From assembly GCF_021513275.1 (NCBI RefSeq), contig NZ_CP090978.1, forward strand, positions 806,001 to 870,000: a DNA stretch of 64,000 bases, given 5' to 3'. Numbering within the stretch: the first letter of the stretch is position 1; every line of letters begins with the position of its first letter. This DNA comes from Paenibacillus hexagrammi. Lineage in GTDB: Bacteria; Bacillota; Bacilli; Paenibacillales; NBRC-103111. Below are positions 29,540 through 39,760 of this stretch, one piece after another. Under the pieces are notes generated by a model. That model was not told the DNA's origin and did not search any database. It saw only the letters and a list, made by a program, of their open reading frames with translations. The translations under genes and the position numbers were made by a program.

Positions 29540-32500
29540 ATGAACACGAAAGCAAGCATGAAACAATTTTTTACATTACTAGCTATAGTAATTTTGCTGG
29601 TCTCGTCTGTACCAGTTAAAGTGAGTGCGGAGGCCGGCAATTATGAGCATTTGGAAGCTGCTCCCGCTGTTAAGCCCTCGGTTGGTGGAGCGCTTCAGCT
29701 AATCGAGAATAACGGGAGGAAGACCCTCGGCGACGCTCAAGGAAACCCAATCCAATTAAGAGGGATGAGCACGCACGGCTTGCAGTGGTACCCGGAAATC
29801 ATCAATAACAATGCATTTGCCGCATTGTCGCATGACTGGGGGGCAAATCTGATTCGCCTAGCTATGTATGTGGGCGAGGATGGCTATGCGACTCACCCTG
29901 AGATCAAGCAAAAGGTCATCGACGGAATTAATTATGCAATAGCTAACGATATGTATGTTATTGTCGATTGGCACGTCCATAATCCGGGGGACCCGAATGC
30001 TGAGACCTACAAAGGTGCGAAAGATTTTTTCCAGGAAATTTCTACACTTTACCCGAACGATAAACACATTCTGTATGAGCTGGCCAATGAGCCAAACGGT
30101 GGAAATACGCCAGGAGTGACCAATGACGCAGCAGGCTGGGCTGCAGTTAAGTCGTATGCGGAGCCCATCATTCATATGCTGCGCGATAACGGTAACACCA
30201 ATATCGTCATTGTGGGAAGTCCAAATTGGAGCCAAAGGGCTGATCTGGCTGCGGACAATCCGATAGCGGATGACAATACGATGTATACGGTGCATTTCTA
30301 TACCGGCACGCATATGCCATCGGCAGATTCCAGCGACAGAACAAACGTGATGAGTAATGCAAAGTATGCACTTGAGCATGGCGTGGCACTGTTTGCGACA
30401 GAATGGGGAACGAGCGAGGCCAGCGGTAACAACGGACCTTTCCTCGATAAGGCTGATGACTGGATTGAGTTTTTGAATGCGAACAACATCAGTTGGGCGA
30501 ACTGGTCTTTGACGAACAAAAGCGAAACCTCTGCGGCCTTCCTGCCCTTTGAGCTTGGGAAGAGCGTGGGCACTAAGCTAGACCCGGGAGCAGATCAAGT
30601 ATGGGCTCCGGAAGAATTAACGGTATCGGGAGAATATGTGCGAGCCAGAATTAAAGGTATTCCCTATGAGCCTATCGACCGAACCAAGGCGAGCTTTACG
30701 ACGAAGCTCTGGGACTTTAATGACGGGACCTTACAAGGCTTTGGAGTGAACAGCGACAGTCCGGTCAAGTCGGTCACTTTAAGTAATAGCAGCAATGCGC
30801 TTCTGCTTACCGGTATGAGCGCCAGCAGCGATATATCTGAAGGCAACTACTGGGCGAATGTACGCCTTTCCGTTGATGGTTGGTCCGCTCAGCCGGACAT
30901 TTTTGGAGCGGAGAAGCTGACGATGGACGTGATCGCCGCAGCACCGACAACGGTATCGATTGCAGCTATACCGCAGAGCTCGACCCACGGCTGGGCGAAT
31001 CCGCTGCGTGCGGTAGCTGTGCAGCCGGCTGATTTTGTCCAGCAGGATGACAGCACGTATAAAGCAAAGCTTACGATCACAACAGCAGATTCTCCGAATT
31101 TTGACTCGATTGCAAAGGATACGGCGGATAGTAAGCTGACTAACCTTATTTTATTTGTAGGGGCTTCGGGGACTGAGGAGATTGCATTAGACAATCTTAC
31201 GATAACAGGCAACCGCACGGTGACAGAGCAGCCAGTGGAGCATGCGCCAATTGGAGTCGCAGCGCTGCCTTCGAATTTTGAAGACGGTACGCGTCAAGGC
31301 TGGAATTGGGACGCGGCCTCGGGTGTGAAGACAGCTCTTACCATTCAGGATGCCAACGGATCGAAGGCGATTTCTTGGGATGCAGCATACCCGGATGTGA
31401 AGCCGACAGACGGCTGGGCATCGGCGCCTCGTATTATGTTAGGCAATATTAATGCCACTCGAGGTGACAATAAGTACTTTGCCTTTGATTTTTATCTGAA
31501 GCCGGAACGGGCAAGTGCTGGAGTTTTATCTATCAACCTGGCCTTGGCGCCGCCGACTCTGGGCTACTGGGCGCAAGCTGCGGAGAATGTTGATATTCCG
31601 TTAGCGGCTTTATCTCAGCAGGAGAAGACAAGCGACGGGCTGTATGGGTATCATGCTTATTTTGATTTGGATCATATCAAGGATGGCAAAGTGCTGGCAG
31701 CGGATACGCTCATGCGGGATATCTCCATTATCGTAGCGGATGTGGGCAGCGATTTTGCAGGAAGCATGTTTTTGGACAATGTCAGATTTACGAATGATAC
31801 CGAACAAGAGGGCGTCCCTGCAGCGCCTGCAGATTTGAGTGCAGCTGCCGGAAACGGGCAAGTAACACTGAATTGGTCTACAGTAACAGGAGCGACGTAT
31901 TATCATGTGAAGCGCTACGGAGAATCGGGCGGTCCTTATTCAGCTGTAGGCACAAACTTAAGCAGTACAACCTACGTAGACACCAATGTTGTAAACGGAT
32001 CCACCTACTATTATGTAGTAACAGCCTCCAATAGTGTTGGCGAAAGTGTATATTCTGCTGAGAAAGCGGCTGTACCAGTTCGGAAATCGACTGGAGGAGG
32101 CGGCGGTGGTACCAGCACAGGCACAACAGAGAACTCGGAGATCATGAACCTGCCACAAGCTGACCAAGCAGGGAAGATTGCCGTAGCCATAGCAAAAGGA
32201 ACCGCGAAAGTCATCCTTCCTGCAAAGGCTGCAAATATTGATAAGACGGAAACGATAGAACTGAGCAATGACCAGATTCGAGTTCAGATTCCGGGCAGCG
32301 TTCTCCAAAAGCTTGGCAGCCTTGTTACAGCCGACAAGCTCGAGGATGCTACGATTACTCTCGGTATGGAACCGTCCTCCCCTGGGGAGCATGCTTCCCT
32401 GCTTGACAAAGCTGCACACCAAAATCATGCGCAAGTAGCTTCTGCAGGTGAGGTATGGAATTTCACGCTTGCCATTACAGATAAGGATGGGAAAGAAGTT

Positions 32501-33235
32501 ACGCTTTCTCAATTCGATGAGCCTATCACGATTGCCTTACAAGTCGATGAGCATGCGGATCAAGATCTGCTGGGCATTTACTACATCGCTGAGGATGGTA
32601 AGTTAGAATATGTCGGCGGTAAGCTGATTGACGGCAAAATGGAGGCAGCTATTCATCACTTCAGCAGCTATGCCGTTCTAAGCTATGACAAATCGTTTAG
32701 CGATGTCAGCGAATCCTTCTGGGCTGGAAAAGCTATCAAGAAGCTGGCTGCCAAGCATATCATCGAAGGGGTAAATGATACGGACTACGCTCCTAGCAAA
32801 GAAGTGACACGTGCTGAGTTTACCGCAATGATAGCCCGTGCTATGGGCTTAAAAGCAAATCGCATTCCTGCATTTGCAGACATACAGTCGGCCGATTGGT
32901 TTGCCGAACCGGTCGCTGCTGCCAGCGAAGCGGGCATAGTCGAGGGGCGCGCCTCATCGGAATTCGCTCCGAATGAGACGATTACACGCGAAGAGATGGC
33001 CGTCATGCTGGTTCGCGCTTATCAGATAGCCAAGGGCGTGGCCACCTCCGACGGGACGAAGCCTGAGCAGCCATTTGCTGACGGCAGCAGCATTAGCGAC
33101 TGGGCCCAGAGCTCTGTGAAAGAGGCGCATGCACTTGGCTTGCTGAACGGCAGGGATGAGGGGCAGTTCGTACCACAAGGAACCGCTACTCGAGCAGAGT
33201 GTGCGGAAGTGCTTGCTCGATTGATTGCTGAGTAA
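29540..33235 (+). CDS. Secreted SLH-anchored GH5 endoglucanase-type glycoside hydrolase
   Basis: A 1231-residue surface enzyme. Order: signal peptide (about 1-31); GH5 catalytic domain (about 70-370) with acid/base Glu184 in ELANEPNG and nucleophile Glu288 in [10 protein letters not shown]; two carbohydrate-binding-like beta-sandwich regions (about 390-560 and 575-755, each starting with F/WxDGTxQG); a fibronectin type III domain (about 758-850); a Gly-rich linker; a domain of unknown type (about 880-1045); and three SLH domains (about 1050-1231) for binding to the cell wall. It should hydrolyse beta-1,4-glucans such as cellulose at the cell surface. RBS AAGGAGG. Control by the divergent LacI protein and catabolite repression is suggested by upstream sites. 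Confidence 0.93.
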   Translation: MNTKASMKQFFTLLAIVILLVSSVPVKVSAEAGNYEHLEAAPAVKPSVGGALQLIENNGRKTLGDAQGNPIQLRGMSTHGLQWYPEIINNNAFAALSHDWGANLIRLAMYVGEDGYATHPEIKQKVIDGINYAIANDMYVIVDWHVHNPGDPNAETYKGAKDFFQEISTLYPNDKHILYELANEPNGGNTPGVTNDAAGWAAVKSYAEPIIHMLRDNGNTNIVIVGSPNWSQRADLAADNPIADDNTMYTVHFYTGTHMPSADSSDRTNVMSNAKYALEHGVALFATEWGTSEASGNNGPFLDKADDWIEFLNANNISWANWSLTNKSETSAAFLPFELGKSVGTKLDPGADQVWAPEELTVSGEYVRARIKGIPYEPIDRTKASFTTKLWDFNDGTLQGFGVNSDSPVKSVTLSNSSNALLLTGMSASSDISEGNYWANVRLSVDGWSAQPDIFGAEKLTMDVIAAAPTTVSIAAIPQSSTHGWANPLRAVAVQPADFVQQDDSTYKAKLTITTADSPNFDSIAKDTADSKLTNLILFVGASGTEEIALDNLTITGNRTVTEQPVEHAPIGVAALPSNFEDGTRQGWNWDAASGVKTALTIQDANGSKAISWDAAYPDVKPTDGWASAPRIMLGNINATRGDNKYFAFDFYLKPERASAGVLSINLALAPPTLGYWAQAAENVDIPLAALSQQEKTSDGLYGYHAYFDLDHIKDGKVLAADTLMRDISIIVADVGSDFAGSMFLDNVRFTNDTEQEGVPAAPADLSAAAGNGQVTLNWSTVTGATYYHVKRYGESGGPYSAVGTNLSSTTYVDTNVVNGSTYYYVVTASNSVGESVYSAEKAAVPVRKSTGGGGGGTSTGTTENSEIMNLPQADQAGKIAVAIAKGTAKVILPAKAANIDKTETIELSNDQIRVQIPGSVLQKLGSLVTADKLEDATITLGMEPSSPGEHASLLDKAAHQNHAQVASAGEVWNFTLAITDKDGKEVTLSQFDEPITIALQVDEHADQDLLGIYYIAEDGKLEYVGGKLIDGKMEAAIHHFSSYAVLSYDKSFSDVSESFWAGKAIKKLAAKHIIEGVNDTDYAPSKEVTRAEFTAMIARAMGLKANRIPAFADIQSADWFAEPVAAASEAGIVEGRASSEFAPNETITREEMAVMLVRAYQIAKGVATSDGTKPEQPFADGSSISDWAQSSVKEAHALGLLNGRDEGQFVPQGTATRAECAEVLARLIAE

Positions 33236-33242
33236 AATTAAG

Positions 33243-33272
33243 AGAGCCTGCGGAATCAAAGCCGCAGGCTCT
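33243..33272 (+). terminator. Terminator after the GH5 gene (twin copy 1)
   Basis: AGAGCCTGCGG pairs with CCGCAGGCTCT around an 8-nt loop. The stem is identical to the one at 33448. No long T run follows this copy. Confidence 0.6.
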
Positions 33273-33398
33273 TAGATGTGATAAAGAGAAATGGAGGGCT
33301 CAGTAGTTTTCGGAGAAGCGTAGCGTTTGCCTTGGACAGTTTCGTTATCACCTTAGAAGGCACTTATTCAATCAAATAACAAAATGTCAACAGCAATC

Positions 33399-33426
33399 GG
33401 AGAAAAGCTACTGAAGCTCGTAATGA
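33399..33426. repeat. Dispersed 28-bp repeat, copy 2
   Basis: Identical to 27958-27985. It lies between the two twin hairpins in the 268-bp gap after the GH5 gene. Otherwise that gap contains no gene that I can see. Confidence 0.8.
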
Positions 33427-33447
33427 GAACACTTTATCAACAAACTC

Positions 33448-33481
33448 AAGAGCCTGCGGATCTAAAGCCGCAGGCTCTTTT
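33448..33481 (+). terminator. Terminator (twin copy 2)
   Basis: Same 11-bp stem as at 33243 with a different loop, followed by TTTT. It may also serve the minus-strand dehydrogenase-PilZ gene that ends at 33504. Confidence 0.75.
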
Positions 33482-33503
33482 CAGTTAAGCAGCACCCGCA
33501 TGA

Positions 33504-34795
33504 TTACAGCGCACGCTCAATGTTCTGTTCGATATACTGCTCCAGCTTGATGCGCACGTAAGGCGGAAGCCCTGACAGCATACAGCCGTAGCGGAACTGT
33601 TCGTCCTTCGATTCGATGCGAATGACCCGAGCTGTAATTGGCGGCAGCTCCGCTTCTTGTGGAAAGTGAATGACAATAAACATATCCGGGGCAAGCGGGA
33701 ATTCGGAAGAAATTTGCAGCCCGCTTTCAGACAGGTCATACAAGATGCCCTCGATATTTTGACCGGAGAATGAACCCTCTTGCTCCCATTGATAAATGGA
33801 AAGCAGCAGCTTGATATCCAGCTTGACTCGCGTATCTCTACGGCGTTCGCGTCCGGATAAGACTGAGGCTGGTGCTTCAGCTTCCTTCATCTGCACAGCT
33901 TCCTCGGACGGGCGTACGACCTGCTGTTGAATCCAGTCCTCATAGCATTGAACCACAGAGCACAGATCTTCTTCGCCAAGCCCTTTGCTTAAGCCCATTT
34001 GATACAGAGAGGCAGCGGAATGCAGCATGGGAGAAGGGAGCTGGAACTTGCTTGTCAGGTCTCCTGCCAGAAGCAAATCCTTCAGCATTAGCTTCAGAGA
34101 GAATTGATTGCTGAAGTCGCGATCGATGATTTTGTCGCCTTTCAGTTCAACTTGCTTGCTGTTCGCCCCTCCCGAGCGGACAATCTCCAGGAACTGGGCC
34201 GGGTTCACACCGGCTTTTGTCGCAATGGCTAGTCCCTCAGCAAGTCCTGCCATGTTAATGCCAACCATGGTGTTGTGCGCCAGCTTGGCATATGAGCCCG
34301 ACCCGGAAGGGCCCAGGTGAAGTGCTTTGCTGCCCATAGCCATGAACAGATCATAATGCTCTTCGAATACTTCCTTGCTGCCGCCAACCATGAACGTAAG
34401 CGTTCCGGCTTCTGCTGCCGGCTTGCTGCCCGTAACGGGAGCGTCCAGGAAATCTACATAATGGGCAGCCAGCTCTTCTGCGAGCCGCTGGCTCGTCTGC
34501 GGAGCGACGGTACTGGAGTCGATGATCGTGAGCGCAGGGTGCAGCCCGCTCAGAATCCCGTGTTCGCTGTAGAACGTCTCGAGCAAAGCATCATCGTTGC
34601 TGATCATAGTAATCAGCACATCCGCAGCTGCGCAGCCTCTGCAGGAGTGCGGGCGACTTCAGCACCCATACTGACAAGCTCGTCCGTTTTTTCGGCGGTC
34701 CGATTATATACGGTTACGGTATAACCTTTTTGAATCAGGTTGGCTGCCATAGGTTTGCCCATAGTGCCAAGCCCAATGAATCCAATATGCTTCAT
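33504..34795 (-). CDS. 3-hydroxyisobutyrate dehydrogenase-like enzyme fused to a PilZ domain (frameshifted)
   Basis: The N-terminal ~295 residues are a beta-hydroxyacid dehydrogenase: FIGLGTMGKPMAANLI (NAD binding), DAPVTGSKPAAEAGTLTFMV (substrate site) and SYAKLAHNTMVGINM with the catalytic Lys. After a linker (about 295-315) comes a C-terminal PilZ domain of about 105 residues with both c-di-GMP motifs: RRRDTR and DLSESG. Dehydrogenase and PilZ parts share one uninterrupted frame (33504-34619). The break is at the other end: the first 60 residues (from 34795) are out of frame, restored by one extra G near 34626-34629 (AEAAQAADVLITMI). The combination predicts an oxidoreductase regulated by c-di-GMP; this is inference. 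Confidence 0.88.
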
Positions 34796-34980
34796 GGAGT
34801 ATCACCTCAAGCATCATTTTATCATGCCGGATAGGCGGTGCGAAAGCGGGAGTGCGCAAGAACTTCAAAGAATCTGGAAGGCATCATTGGAGCATGTGAA
34901 ACCCCCTTCTTCTTGCTTGCATTTATGCGACCAAATAAGTATGCTAGGAAAAGGAAAAAAATAGAGTGGAGGAGAGAGTA

Positions 34981-36336
34981 TTGAGTACTAAACTGCAGTT
35001 TGATTACAGTAAGGCATTATCCTTTATTTCTCAGCATGAGGTTGATTATATGGCTGCGCAGGTGAAAGCGGCACATGATCAATTACATAACCAAACAGGT
35101 GCAGGTTCCGATTATTTAGGATGGGTGGATCTTCCTGAAAATTATGATCGTGAAGAGTTCGCTCGCATCCAAGCTGCAGCGAAACAAATCCAATCTGATT
35201 CAGATGCATTAGTCGTGATCGGGATCGGCGGCTCCTACCTGGGTGCCCGTGCAGCGATTGAGATGCTGTCGCATTCCTTCTATAATATTCTTCCTAAAGA
35301 TAAACGTAAGACTCCTGAGATTTATTTCGTGGGTAACAATATCAGTTCTACCTATGTTACTCATTTGCTGCAGCTGCTCGAAGGCAAAGATTTCTCCGTT
35401 AACGTTATTTCCAAATCCGGAACAACAACTGAGCCGGCTATTGCATTCCGTATTTTCCGTGAAGTGCTTGAGAAGAAGTACGGCAAGGAAGCAGCACGCA
35501 AACGCATCTATGCAACAACGGACCAAGCAAGAGGCGCACTTAAGTCGCTCGCGACAGCTGAGGGCTACGAGTCCTTCATTATCCCCGACGACGTAGGCGG
35601 ACGCTACTCGGTACTGACTGCAGTAGGACTGCTGCCGATTGCTGCGGCTGGCATTGACATCGAAGCGATGATGAAAGGCGCGGCTGACGCGCGCAAGGAA
35701 TTCTCGAACCCTAATCTGAGTGAAAACCTCAGCTATCAATACGCAGCGGTTCGTAATGCCCTGTATCGCAAAGGGAAGGCGATCGAGATTCTCGTCAACT
35801 ATGAACCGTCTTTGCACTTTGTCTCCGAATGGTGGAAGCAGCTTTTTGGCGAAAGCGAAGGCAAGGATAACAAAGGGATTTATCCGGCTTCCGTTGATTT
35901 CTCAACAGACCTTCACTCTATGGGTCAATTCGTGCAAGAGGGTAATCGTATTCTGTTCGAGACGGTCATCCAGGTCGATCAAGTCGCAGACCACATTACC
36001 ATCGGTACGGACAGCGATAATCTGGACGGTCTTAACTTCCTGAGCGGGAAGACGATGGATTTTGTCAATAAGAAAGCTTTTGAAGGAACAATGCTGGCTC
36101 ACACAGACGGCGGAGTGCCTAATCTGATCGTTACACTGCCGGATATGACGCCGTATTCGTTCGGTTATATGGTGTATTTCTTCGAGAAAGCTTGCGGCAT
36201 CAGCGGCTATCTGCTCGGCGTAAATCCTTTTGACCAACCGGGTGTTGAGGCTTATAAAAAGAACATGTTCGCGTTGCTGGGCAAACCGGGCTATGAGAAA
36301 GAAAAGGCTGAGCTGGAAGCTCGCTTGCAAAATTAG
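34981..36336 (+). CDS. pgi: Glucose-6-phosphate isomerase
   Basis: Interconverts glucose-6-phosphate and fructose-6-phosphate; 451 residues, the Firmicute length. Motifs: [49 protein letters not shown] and the C-terminal [16 protein letters not shown]. The frame opens at GTG 34966, but GGAGGAGAG directly upstream points to TTG at 34981 as the start. It supplies hexose phosphates for both glycolysis and the EPS nucleotide sugars. Confidence 0.95.
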   Translation: MSTKLQFDYSKALSFISQHEVDYMAAQVKAAHDQLHNQTGAGSDYLGWVDLPENYDREEFARIQAAAKQIQSDSDALVVIGIGGSYLGARAAIEMLSHSFYNILPKDKRKTPEIYFVGNNISSTYVTHLLQLLEGKDFSVNVISKSGTTTEPAIAFRIFREVLEKKYGKEAARKRIYATTDQARGALKSLATAEGYESFIIPDDVGGRYSVLTAVGLLPIAAAGIDIEAMMKGAADARKEFSNPNLSENLSYQYAAVRNALYRKGKAIEILVNYEPSLHFVSEWWKQLFGESEGKDNKGIYPASVDFSTDLHSMGQFVQEGNRILFETVIQVDQVADHITIGTDSDNLDGLNFLSGKTMDFVNKKAFEGTMLAHTDGGVPNLIVTLPDMTPYSFGYMVYFFEKACGISGYLLGVNPFDQPGVEAYKKNMFALLGKPGYEKEKAELEARLQN

Positions 36337-36340
36337 TAGA

Positions 36341-36378
36341 AAAAAAACGATCAAACCTTAGGGGGCGGTCGTTTTTTT
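36341..36378 (+). terminator. Terminator after pgi
   Basis: AAAACGATC pairs with GGTCGTTTT around a 14-nt loop, flanked by A and T runs on both sides, so it may act in both directions. Confidence 0.82.
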
Positions 36379-36494
36379 ATCTCTGTCTTTTTCCATAATT
36401 TATGTGGTAAATTTTCTTGCTATATTGTAGAACTATTCTGATATGTGTAGAATGGATGAAACAGGTGTTTCTTTCTATTCTGGAAAGGTCGGCT

Positions 36495-37133
36495 ATGTTA
36501 GCACATTTTAAAACCATTGAATCGTACGGATCGTCAGAAATTGTTATTAAGAGATCTAGATTTATCGGTCACGCTAGGCCCGTAGAGTCGGAAGAGGAAG
36601 CTATTGCATTTATTGACTCTATTAAAAAAGAGCATGCACTTGCTACTCATAATTGTTCGGCTTACGTGATCGGAGAAAGAGACCAAATTCAGAAGCAGTC
36701 GGACGACGGGGAGCCTAGCGGTACTGCCGGCAAACCGATTCTGGAGGTCATTAAGCATCAGGGACTCAAAAATATCGCAGTCGTCGTAACTCGGTATTTT
36801 GGAGGGATTATGCTCGGAGCGGGCGGACTCATTCGTGCGTATACGGATGGAGCTGTGGCGGGCATTGAAGCAGCGAAGCCGGTGTACAAGGTCAATCATC
36901 GTCTAGTTAAGGTCGAGGTCGATTACACGTGGTACGGAAAGCTGGAGAATGAACTTAGGAATCAGGGAATGCTGCTCGGAGACGTCGGATTTACGGATAA
37001 GGTCACCGCTACTTGCTACCCGATAGCAGACCAAGCGGAGTCGTTTGTGAGTTGGGTAACGGATATTACCCAGGGTCAAGCCGTTGTCGTTATGGGAGAG
37101 TGCGAGTACAAGTTTCATAAGAGTCTGCCGTAA
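36495..37133 (+). CDS. YigZ/IMPACT family protein
   Basis: A 212-residue protein of the UPF0029/IMPACT (YigZ, YvyE) family, linked in other organisms to translation or proline peptide handling. Visible: KRSRFIGHARPVESEEEA, SDDGEPSGTAGKPILEVI and VVVTRYFGGIMLGAGGLIRA, followed by a small C-terminal domain. The frame is open from 36417, but GGAAAGG at 36482-36488 and the family start (MLAHFKTIESYG) fit the ATG at 36495. The function remains uncertain in bacteria. Confidence 0.9.
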   Translation: MLAHFKTIESYGSSEIVIKRSRFIGHARPVESEEEAIAFIDSIKKEHALATHNCSAYVIGERDQIQKQSDDGEPSGTAGKPILEVIKHQGLKNIAVVVTRYFGGIMLGAGGLIRAYTDGAVAGIEAAKPVYKVNHRLVKVEVDYTWYGKLENELRNQGMLLGDVGFTDKVTATCYPIADQAESFVSWVTDITQGQAVVVMGECEYKFHKSLP

Positions 37134-37195
37134 TCGGCAGATTCTGAAGGACCAGAGAGACAATTTCATACAGCTGAGGATGCGGAGGGATTAGG

Positions 37196-37834
37196 ATGGC
37201 GAGGAAAGCAGTCGCACAAGAGCTTAGCAGAGAAAGGATTCTTGCGGAATCTCGGGAATTATTCAATACTTACGGTTATCGCGCTTTAACGATGCGAAGC
37301 ATTGCAAAAGCAATGGGTTACAGTCATGGAGCTTTGTACTATCATTTTAATGATAAGGCGGAGCTGTTTTATGCCTTAATCAAGGATGACTTTTCCATGC
37401 TTCTGCAGCGGCAAAAGGAAATGATTATGCGTGAGCAGGGCTTTAATGTCAATTTGCTTCACAAGCTGATGCTGGAATTCATATGGTTTGGACTTCATAA
37501 CCCGAATCATTACGAAATGATGTTTATGATTAACGAGCCTGAGCTTCAGCAGTATTCCCGAACAGAGCAGGCACAGTGTATGGAGATGTTTGCCATTGTT
37601 ATCAGGCAGGTGCTCGCAAGCCAGCATGGAATGGAAAGCAAGAAGTATATGCTCCCTTGGAATCTGTTTATGTCTTTACACGGTTTTATCTCCTACAGCA
37701 TTCAGTTCGGTCAAACCTATGAAGAAGTGCGTAAACTGGCAGAAGAGCATGTACGTTTAATTTGTATAAGTGTAGGTATCGATTCTTTGGATCAGCAGCG
37801 TGCTCATGTTTCCTTGGTGAATCCTTCCGCATAA
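37196..37834 (+). CDS. TetR-family transcriptional regulator
   Basis: A 212-residue regulator with an N-terminal TetR helix-turn-helix (RERILAESRELFNTYGYRAL, MRSIAKAMGYSHGALYYHF) and a C-terminal ligand-binding helical bundle of unknown ligand. GGAGGG precedes the ATG at 37196. It follows the YigZ-family gene by 62 bp; no divergent target gene is apparent. Confidence 0.92.
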   Translation: MARKAVAQELSRERILAESRELFNTYGYRALTMRSIAKAMGYSHGALYYHFNDKAELFYALIKDDFSMLLQRQKEMIMREQGFNVNLLHKLMLEFIWFGLHNPNHYEMMFMINEPELQQYSRTEQAQCMEMFAIVIRQVLASQHGMESKKYMLPWNLFMSLHGFISYSIQFGQTYEEVRKLAEEHVRLICISVGIDSLDQQRAHVSLVNPSA

Positions 37835-37944
37835 GTTTAGTGCGGTGCAGCGTCTAAGCATATTGGTGACCTTCTTTTTTGAGACAAACGTGTTACAATA
37901 TAGCGGAAGACGACCCGTGCATAGGAAAGGATGAATGGTTACGA

Positions 37945-38169
37945 ATGGATTTGAATCAATGGTCTGAAGAAAATGTCGAATTTATGTTTGAAGAAATAAA
38001 AAAGAAGCTTCGCATGGCGACCGGCGGATCCATTAAAGCTTCGAATATGAAGCAGGATGCCTACGAGGATCTTAAGGATTTGTATGATATGGTCGTGAGC
38101 AAGGATAAATTCAGCATCAGCGAAATCGACGCGATTACTTCTGAGCTAGGTAAACTGCGAAAAGCGTAA
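37945..38169 (+). CDS. UPF0435 (DUF1128, YfkK-like) protein
   Basis: A 74-residue helical protein with the family pattern EENVEFMFEEIKKKLRMATG and YEDLKDLYDMVVSKDKF, ending in SELGKLRKA. The frame is open from 37879, but the family begins at about MDLNQW, the ATG at 37945. The ribosome site is weak (GGAAAGG is 15 bp upstream). Function unknown. It is followed by a terminator. Confidence 0.82.
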   Translation: MDLNQWSEENVEFMFEEIKKKLRMATGGSIKASNMKQDAYEDLKDLYDMVVSKDKFSISEIDAITSELGKLRKA

Positions 38170-38198
38170 TCCTACGCTTGTAGCGGCTACTGTTTGGG

Positions 38199-38234
38199 AA
38201 CGGGTTCTCTTGGAAAAAGAGAGCTCGTTTTTTC
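38199..38234 (+). terminator. Terminator after the UPF0435 gene
   Basis: AACG plus GTTCTCTT pair with AAGAGAGC plus CGTT (one wobble and one mismatch), followed by TTTTTT. Confidence 0.82.
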
Positions 38235-38357
38235 GTGTTGGCGCGGGATCTTTGCGTATTTTTTAGGAGCGTAACGGACAATTATCCAATCACCCTGTCA
38301 CACTTATGCGTACAGTATAGAGAAATGACTGGCTGATACTACAGGAGGTGGACGTAC

Positions 38358-38678
38358 ATGTCAACTAAGATTCGCAAAGATGACGTTAAAAAGCTGGTGG
38401 GCAAAGAAATCTTTGCCTTGAAAAAAGACGGAACACAAGTATCGGGGAAATTGGTTCGGATCAGCGGACATACACTATATTTGGCTCCTAAAAAAGGAAA
38501 AAAAGTTCAAACAAAAGCCATTATTCCGCTTGTTTTGTTTGATCTGTTGGCAGTAGGCACGGCTCCGTATGCCTATGGAGGATACGGCGGCTTTGGCGGA
38601 GGATTCGGTGGAGGTTTTGGAGGCTACCCATATGGCGGCGGCTTTGGCGGCTTCGGAGGCCCTGGCTTCTGGTTCTAA
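38358..38678 (+). CDS. Small Sm-like protein with Gly/Tyr/Phe-rich tail
   Basis: A 106-residue protein. Residues about 9-60 look like a small beta-barrel (LVGKEIFALKKDGTQVSGKL, ISGHTLYLAPKKGKK), and residues about 68-106 are a low-complexity tail of GGFGG and GGYPYGGG units ending in GPGFWF. Such tails are common in spore-coat or crust proteins, which fits the sporulation genes downstream; this is inference. GGAGGTGG is an excellent ribosome site for ATG 38358. Confidence 0.8.
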   Translation: MSTKIRKDDVKKLVGKEIFALKKDGTQVSGKLVRISGHTLYLAPKKGKKVQTKAIIPLVLFDLLAVGTAPYAYGGYGGFGGGFGGGFGGYPYGGGFGGFGGPGFWF

Positions 38679-38708
38679 AGCTCCGTTATTTTCGCTTCAA
38701 GTAAATAG

Positions 38709-38754
38709 GAAGGGTCTCTGTCTGGATGAAGATAGAGCCCTTCTTCTTTTTTTT
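38709..38754 (+). terminator. Terminator after the Gly-rich gene
   Basis: GAAGGG (38709-38714) and CTCT pair with AGAG and CCCTTC (38738-38743), followed by a T-rich run. Confidence 0.8.
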
Positions 38755-38865
38755 CGCGGCGGGTATTTGGAAAAAATCAGCACCTATCCTTCCATGGTGG
38801 AATAGGCTAACATATAGGTTTTCGCCAAGTATAGGCTCCAGCCTACCTGCGGAAGGAGTGGAAGT

Positions 38866-39108
38866 ATGCCAAGTTCCATCGTGTTCAACATGATTAATAT
38901 TAACTCGCTCAATACCAATGCAACCATCGGAATCGGGGAGAACGCTCAGTCCAGTTGGGATGCGCACAGTAAAAACAACATAGCCTCGGGAGAGAATATA
39001 GGGACTGTCATGGTAGCTAACACGGTTAACTTTATTTACGATAACGACTTCATTGATGCTCCGATTAACGATCAGGATTTCAAACCGGCAATTACGAATC
39101 AGGCGTAG
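38866..39108 (+). CDS. GerPA/GerPF-like spore germination protein
   Basis: An 80-residue protein with the GerPA/PF pattern: an N-terminal beta strand (SIVFNMININSLNTNATIGI), a central Ser/Asn-rich stretch and an acidic end (YDNDFIDAP). GerP proteins help nutrient germinants pass the spore coat. AAGGAG precedes ATG 38866. The next gene starts 8 bp after its stop and is a paralogue. Confidence 0.82.
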   Translation: MPSSIVFNMININSLNTNATIGIGENAQSSWDAHSKNNIASGENIGTVMVANTVNFIYDNDFIDAPINDQDFKPAITNQA

Positions 39109-39134
39109 GTGATGGGATGAACAGGGAGGTATTG

Positions 39135-39395
39135 ATGAGAGCTGCAGCTGCTGCTGTTCAGCCGCCGTCCATTCAATTTGACCAGATTCATGTGATCTCG
39201 ATTCAAAACTCCTCAGGAATTTTCATTGGCACCAATACGCAATTGCTATGGTCCTGCAACAGCAAGGAGAATAGCGCCCAAGGCTCTGTGAGCGGCGAGA
39301 ACAACCAAGTTAGCGGCAGTATTAACACCATCTACGATAACGATATTATTGATGCCCCGTATACCAAAGGTGACTTTATTATCGGGCGTGCTTGA
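39135..39395 (+). CDS. GerPA/GerPF-like spore protein, paralogue of the preceding gene
   Basis: An 86-residue protein aligned with its neighbour: IQFDQIHVISIQNSSGIFIG, TQLLWSCNSKENSAQGSVSG and NTIYDNDIIDAP. The frame is open from ATG 39117, but GGGAGG (39124-39129) fits the ATG at 39135. It converges on the minus-strand GerP-like genes with only 3 bp between stops. Confidence 0.78.
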   Translation: MRAAAAAVQPPSIQFDQIHVISIQNSSGIFIGTNTQLLWSCNSKENSAQGSVSGENNQVSGSINTIYDNDIIDAPYTKGDFIIGRA

Positions 39396-39398
39396 GCG

Positions 39399-39758
39399 TT
39401 ATTTCGCGGAAGGTGTTTCTTGGTATGAAGATTCTTCTTCCTCAGAAGGAGAGGGAGTATCTTCAGGTATGGAAAAGCCAGCGGCTTCTGAGCTGTTCAC
39501 AATTATTTCTTGAAGCCACTCCGGCGTCTCATTACCTTCAATATTCAACATATCTAGGAAATCGGAATCGTTCAGCAGAGAGCGGGTACCTACAATTTGA
39601 TTGTGGTCGCCAGCGACGGAGCCGAAGCCCTGGACGGTCTTCTGCGTGCTTTCAAATCCGGTAGGCCAGTTATTGCCCATATTGATGCAGGAGGCACTCT
39701 CGACGGATCCAATTCGGATCGAGCCAATAATGAAATTGGGCGACATGAAGGATGACAT
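39399..39758 (-). CDS. GerP-like spore protein with acidic tail
   Basis: A 119-residue protein. Residues about 1-70 match the GerPA/PF pattern (FIIGSIRIGSVESASCINMG, SVAGDHNQIVG, LLNDSDFLD); the rest is a Glu/Ser/Pro-rich tail (TPSPSEEEESSYQE). It lies 2 bp downstream of the GerPC-like repeat gene, in the same operon. Confidence 0.75.
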   Translation of the reverse strand: MSSFMSPNFIIGSIRIGSVESASCINMGNNWPTGFESTQKTVQGFGSVAGDHNQIVGTRSLLNDSDFLDMLNIEGNETPEWLQEIIVNSSEAAGFSIPEDTPSPSEEEESSYQETPSAK

Positions 39759-39760
39759 GA

